Assembly: GCA_904501865.1 (NCBI GenBank)
Contig: CAJGCF010000070.1
Span: forward strand, 1 to 7,073
DNA from: an uncultured Clostridia bacterium
Lineage (GTDB): Bacteria > Bacillota > Clostridia > Oscillospirales > CAG-272
Length of the DNA stretch: 7,073 nt
Reading direction: 5' to 3'
The translations under genes and the position numbers were made by a program. Under the pieces are notes generated by a model, which saw only the letters and a list, made by a program, of their open reading frames with translations, searched no databases and was not told the origin of the DNA. Below, one piece after another: positions 5,447 through 7,073 of the stretch (its first letter is position 1; each line of letters starts with the position of its first letter).

Positions 5447-6343
5447 ATGCTTGAATTTATTGAGATAATAAAAGCTTTTATCTTTGGCGTGGTTGAGGGC
5501 ATAACAGAGTGGCTTCCGGTAAGCTCTACGGGACATCTCATTCTGCTTGATGAGTTTTTGAAGCTCAACGTAGCTCCCTCGCTTGGAGGAGAATTTGCGT
5601 CAGAATATATGAGTATGTTTGAGGTGGTCATACAACTCGGTGCTATACTTGCGGTCATGGTGCTGTTTTTTCGCAAGCTCAATCCCTTTGCGACCTCAAA
5701 GAGTACTGTCGAGAAAAAGAGCACGTGGGTACTCTGGCTCAAGGTGCTTGTGGCGAGTATTCCCGCGGCACTTGTAGGCATTGTCGGTGACAAGCTGCTC
5801 GAGGAGGCGACGGGAAAGGATATCGACGGCTGGATATATAATTGGGTGACTGTGGCTATTGCATTGATAGTCTATGGAGCTCTGTTTATCATAGTTGAAA
5901 GATGGCAGAGGTCAAATCAAGCAAGTACAGATGCCGTGGAGGGAATCTCATTCTCACAGGCTCTGCTTATAGGAGGCTTTCAGACTCTCTCAATAGTACC
6001 GGGTACGTCACGCTCGGGCTCCACCATACTTGGAGCAAGAGCTATCGGAGTGTCAAGATCTGCCGCGGCAGAATTCTCGTTTTTTATGGGAATACCCGCT
6101 ATGGTTGGAGCAAGTTTGATAAAGGGCTACGGATTTTTCGATTACGTGAGCGAGTCGGGAGTAAACGTTCCCGCTCTTGCGTGGATAGTGCTTGCGGTGG
6201 CGAGCTTTGTGTCTTTTGTTGTGTCAATGTTCGTAATTCGCTTCCTTATGGATTTTGTAAAGAAGCACAGCTTTGCGCCTTTTGGAGTTTACAGAATAAT
6301 TCTCGGAGCGGCGGTAATAGCTTACTTTCTTATAATAAATTGA
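5447..6343 (+). CDS. uppP: Undecaprenyl-diphosphatase (UppP/BacA)
   Basis: This membrane enzyme removes one phosphate from undecaprenyl diphosphate, regenerating the lipid carrier for peptidoglycan and other wall polymers; extra dosage gives bacitracin resistance in other bacteria. The 298-residue protein is of normal length. Motif 1, GVVEGITEWLPVSSTGHLIL, holds the key Glu17, Glu21, Ser27 and His30. Motif 2, PGTSRSGST (185-193), holds the catalytic Arg189. The rest is hydrophobic helices, including the C-terminal FGVYRIILG segment typical of the family. ATG 5447 has TTGGAG at 5435-5440, 6 nt away; the in-frame TTG at 5435 is part of that ribosome binding site and is not the start. It lies 17 nt behind the U32 gene and 14 nt before the RNase M5-like gene, so all three are probably co-transcribed. 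Confidence 0.97.
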   Translation: MLEFIEIIKAFIFGVVEGITEWLPVSSTGHLILLDEFLKLNVAPSLGGEFASEYMSMFEVVIQLGAILAVMVLFFRKLNPFATSKSTVEKKSTWVLWLKVLVASIPAALVGIVGDKLLEEATGKDIDGWIYNWVTVAIALIVYGALFIIVERWQRSNQASTDAVEGISFSQALLIGGFQTLSIVPGTSRSGSTILGARAIGVSRSAAAEFSFFMGIPAMVGASLIKGYGFFDYVSESGVNVPALAWIVLAVASFVSFVVSMFVIRFLMDFVKKHSFAPFGVYRIILGAAVIAYFLIIN

Positions 6344-6357
6344 TTTGATGGCTATAT

Positions 6358-6942
6358 ATGGAAAAGCTTAAGATTGCTCTGCCCATCATAGTTGAGGGCA
6401 AATATGACAAAATAAAAATATCGTCTGTGGCAGAGGCGTGTATTCTGACCACGGACGGATTCGGCGTGTTCAAGAGCCGAGAAAAGCTGGCGATACTCAA
6501 AAAGCTCGCCGAAAAAAGCAAGGTGATAGTTATGACGGATAGCGATGGAGCGGGAAAGCTCATTCGTTCCCATATTACGTCGGCTATTCCGAAGGACAGG
6601 CTTATTCAGCTCTATATCCCTCAGATTGAGGGCAAAGAGAAAAGAAAAGCCGCACCGTCGGCAGAGGGATATCTTGGAGTTGAGGGCACGGACGCGGATA
6701 TTATTCGCAATCTGCTCGAGCCGTTCTCAAGGGAGAGTGACGGCGACGAGTGTCACCGAGAGGAGATAACCAAGCTTGATCTCTTTGAGGCAGAGCTCAC
6801 AGGAAAACCCTCAAGTGCGGAGAAGCGGGACAAGCTTGCGAAAAGACTCGGACTTCCGTGCGGAATGACGTCAAATTCTCTGCTTGCGGCACTCAACGTG
6901 CTTATGGATAAAGAGGAATTTATCCGATTGCTCAAACAATAG
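6358..6942 (+). CDS. rnmV: RNase M5-like Toprim protein (5S rRNA maturation)
   Basis: RNase M5 cuts the double-stranded 5S rRNA precursor in Gram-positive bacteria. The 194-residue protein is close to the usual length. The Toprim domain (about 8-115) shows IIVEGKYDK with Glu13, TTDGFGVFK, and MTDSDGAG with Asp61 and Asp63, the metal-binding acidic residues. IPQIEGKEKRKAAPSAEGYLGVEG (about 87-110) is the M5-type extension of the Toprim fold. The C-terminal part (about 135-194), with KRLGLP, MTSNSLLAALN and FIRLLK, fits the DUF4093 domain found behind Toprim in M5. No clear Shine-Dalgarno precedes ATG 6358, so initiation may depend on coupling to uppP, 14 nt upstream. In Bacillus rnmV sits next to ksgA/rsmA; here it follows uppP. 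Family membership is firm; cleavage of 5S precursor in this organism is inferred. Confidence 0.85.
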   Translation: MEKLKIALPIIVEGKYDKIKISSVAEACILTTDGFGVFKSREKLAILKKLAEKSKVIVMTDSDGAGKLIRSHITSAIPKDRLIQLYIPQIEGKEKRKAAPSAEGYLGVEGTDADIIRNLLEPFSRESDGDECHREEITKLDLFEAELTGKPSSAEKRDKLAKRLGLPCGMTSNSLLAALNVLMDKEEFIRLLKQ

Positions 6943-7007
6943 ACTCAGCAAAAACGACAGTGCAGAATGTTTTAGCTCTTTCTCGATCATCTGTCATGGA
7001 GGTAAAC

Positions 7008-7073
7008 ATGAAAAATAAACTAATTAAGCTTGGAACCGCGCTGATGTCGCTTTATATTGTATTTGTCGGTGTT
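7008..7073 (+). CDS. N-terminus of an exported or membrane protein (partial, runs off right edge)
   Basis: ATG 7008 is preceded by GGAGG at 6998-7002 (5 nt spacing), and the frame is open to the window edge (22 codons). The start, MKNKLIKLGTALMSLYIVFVGV, is basic followed by hydrophobic residues, which fits a signal peptide or first membrane helix. The family cannot be told from 22 residues. The 65-nt gap from the RNase M5-like gene shows no convincing terminator or promoter, so it may extend the same operon. Confidence 0.6.
   Translation, partial: MKNKLIKLGTALMSLYIVFVGV

Noticed and set aside
6948..6976. Terminator after the RNase M5-like gene
   Set aside because: GCAAAAAC and GTTTTAGC pair at 7 of 8 positions, but the stem is AT-rich with a 13-nt loop and no T-run follows.

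Overview
The window looks like chromosome of an endospore-forming low-to-mid-GC Firmicute, most likely a gut- or rumen-type clostridium. The main evidence is a clear spoIIR gene, a Gram-positive RNase M5-like gene, strong GGAGG-type ribosome binding sites, and several near-perfect TTGACA/TATAAT promoters with 17-18 bp spacers. No transposase, integrase, phage gene or CRISPR array is visible. Most of the window is housekeeping DNA.

Positions 1-750 are read on the minus strand. tRNA-Gln(UUG) has its own promoter and a terminator starting at its CCA end. Then comes a repeat-rich, MITE-like stretch (about 521-644), then a gene for a four-helix-bundle protein of the 23S rRNA intervening-sequence (IVP/S23) family. 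Its stop codon overlaps the start of a membrane-protein gene that runs off the left edge (ATGA overlap, 122-125).

Positions 900-3060 are read on the plus strand. A consensus promoter drives a CPA2-type cation/proton antiporter without a regulatory RCK domain. It is followed by spoIIR, the forespore signal for sigma-E activation. Between them, and extending into the first codons of spoIIR, is a near-perfect 28-pair inverted repeat. In an RNA starting upstream it would bury both the spoIIR ribosome binding site and its AUG. This is the most interesting feature in the window. A bidirectional terminator separates spoIIR from a convergent gene.

Positions 3060-4030 hold two unrecognised small membrane-protein genes transcribed divergently from two strong promoters. 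The plus-strand one ends at a strong terminator.

Positions 4045-7073 form a plus-strand operon: a U32-family protein of the tRNA-hydroxylation type (TrhP-like), undecaprenyl-diphosphatase (UppP) and an RNase M5-like Toprim protein. These suggest tRNA modification, cell-wall lipid-carrier recycling and 5S rRNA maturation. A further gene with a signal-peptide-like N-terminus starts at 7008 and is cut by the window edge. No stretch longer than 300 bases lacks a gene.
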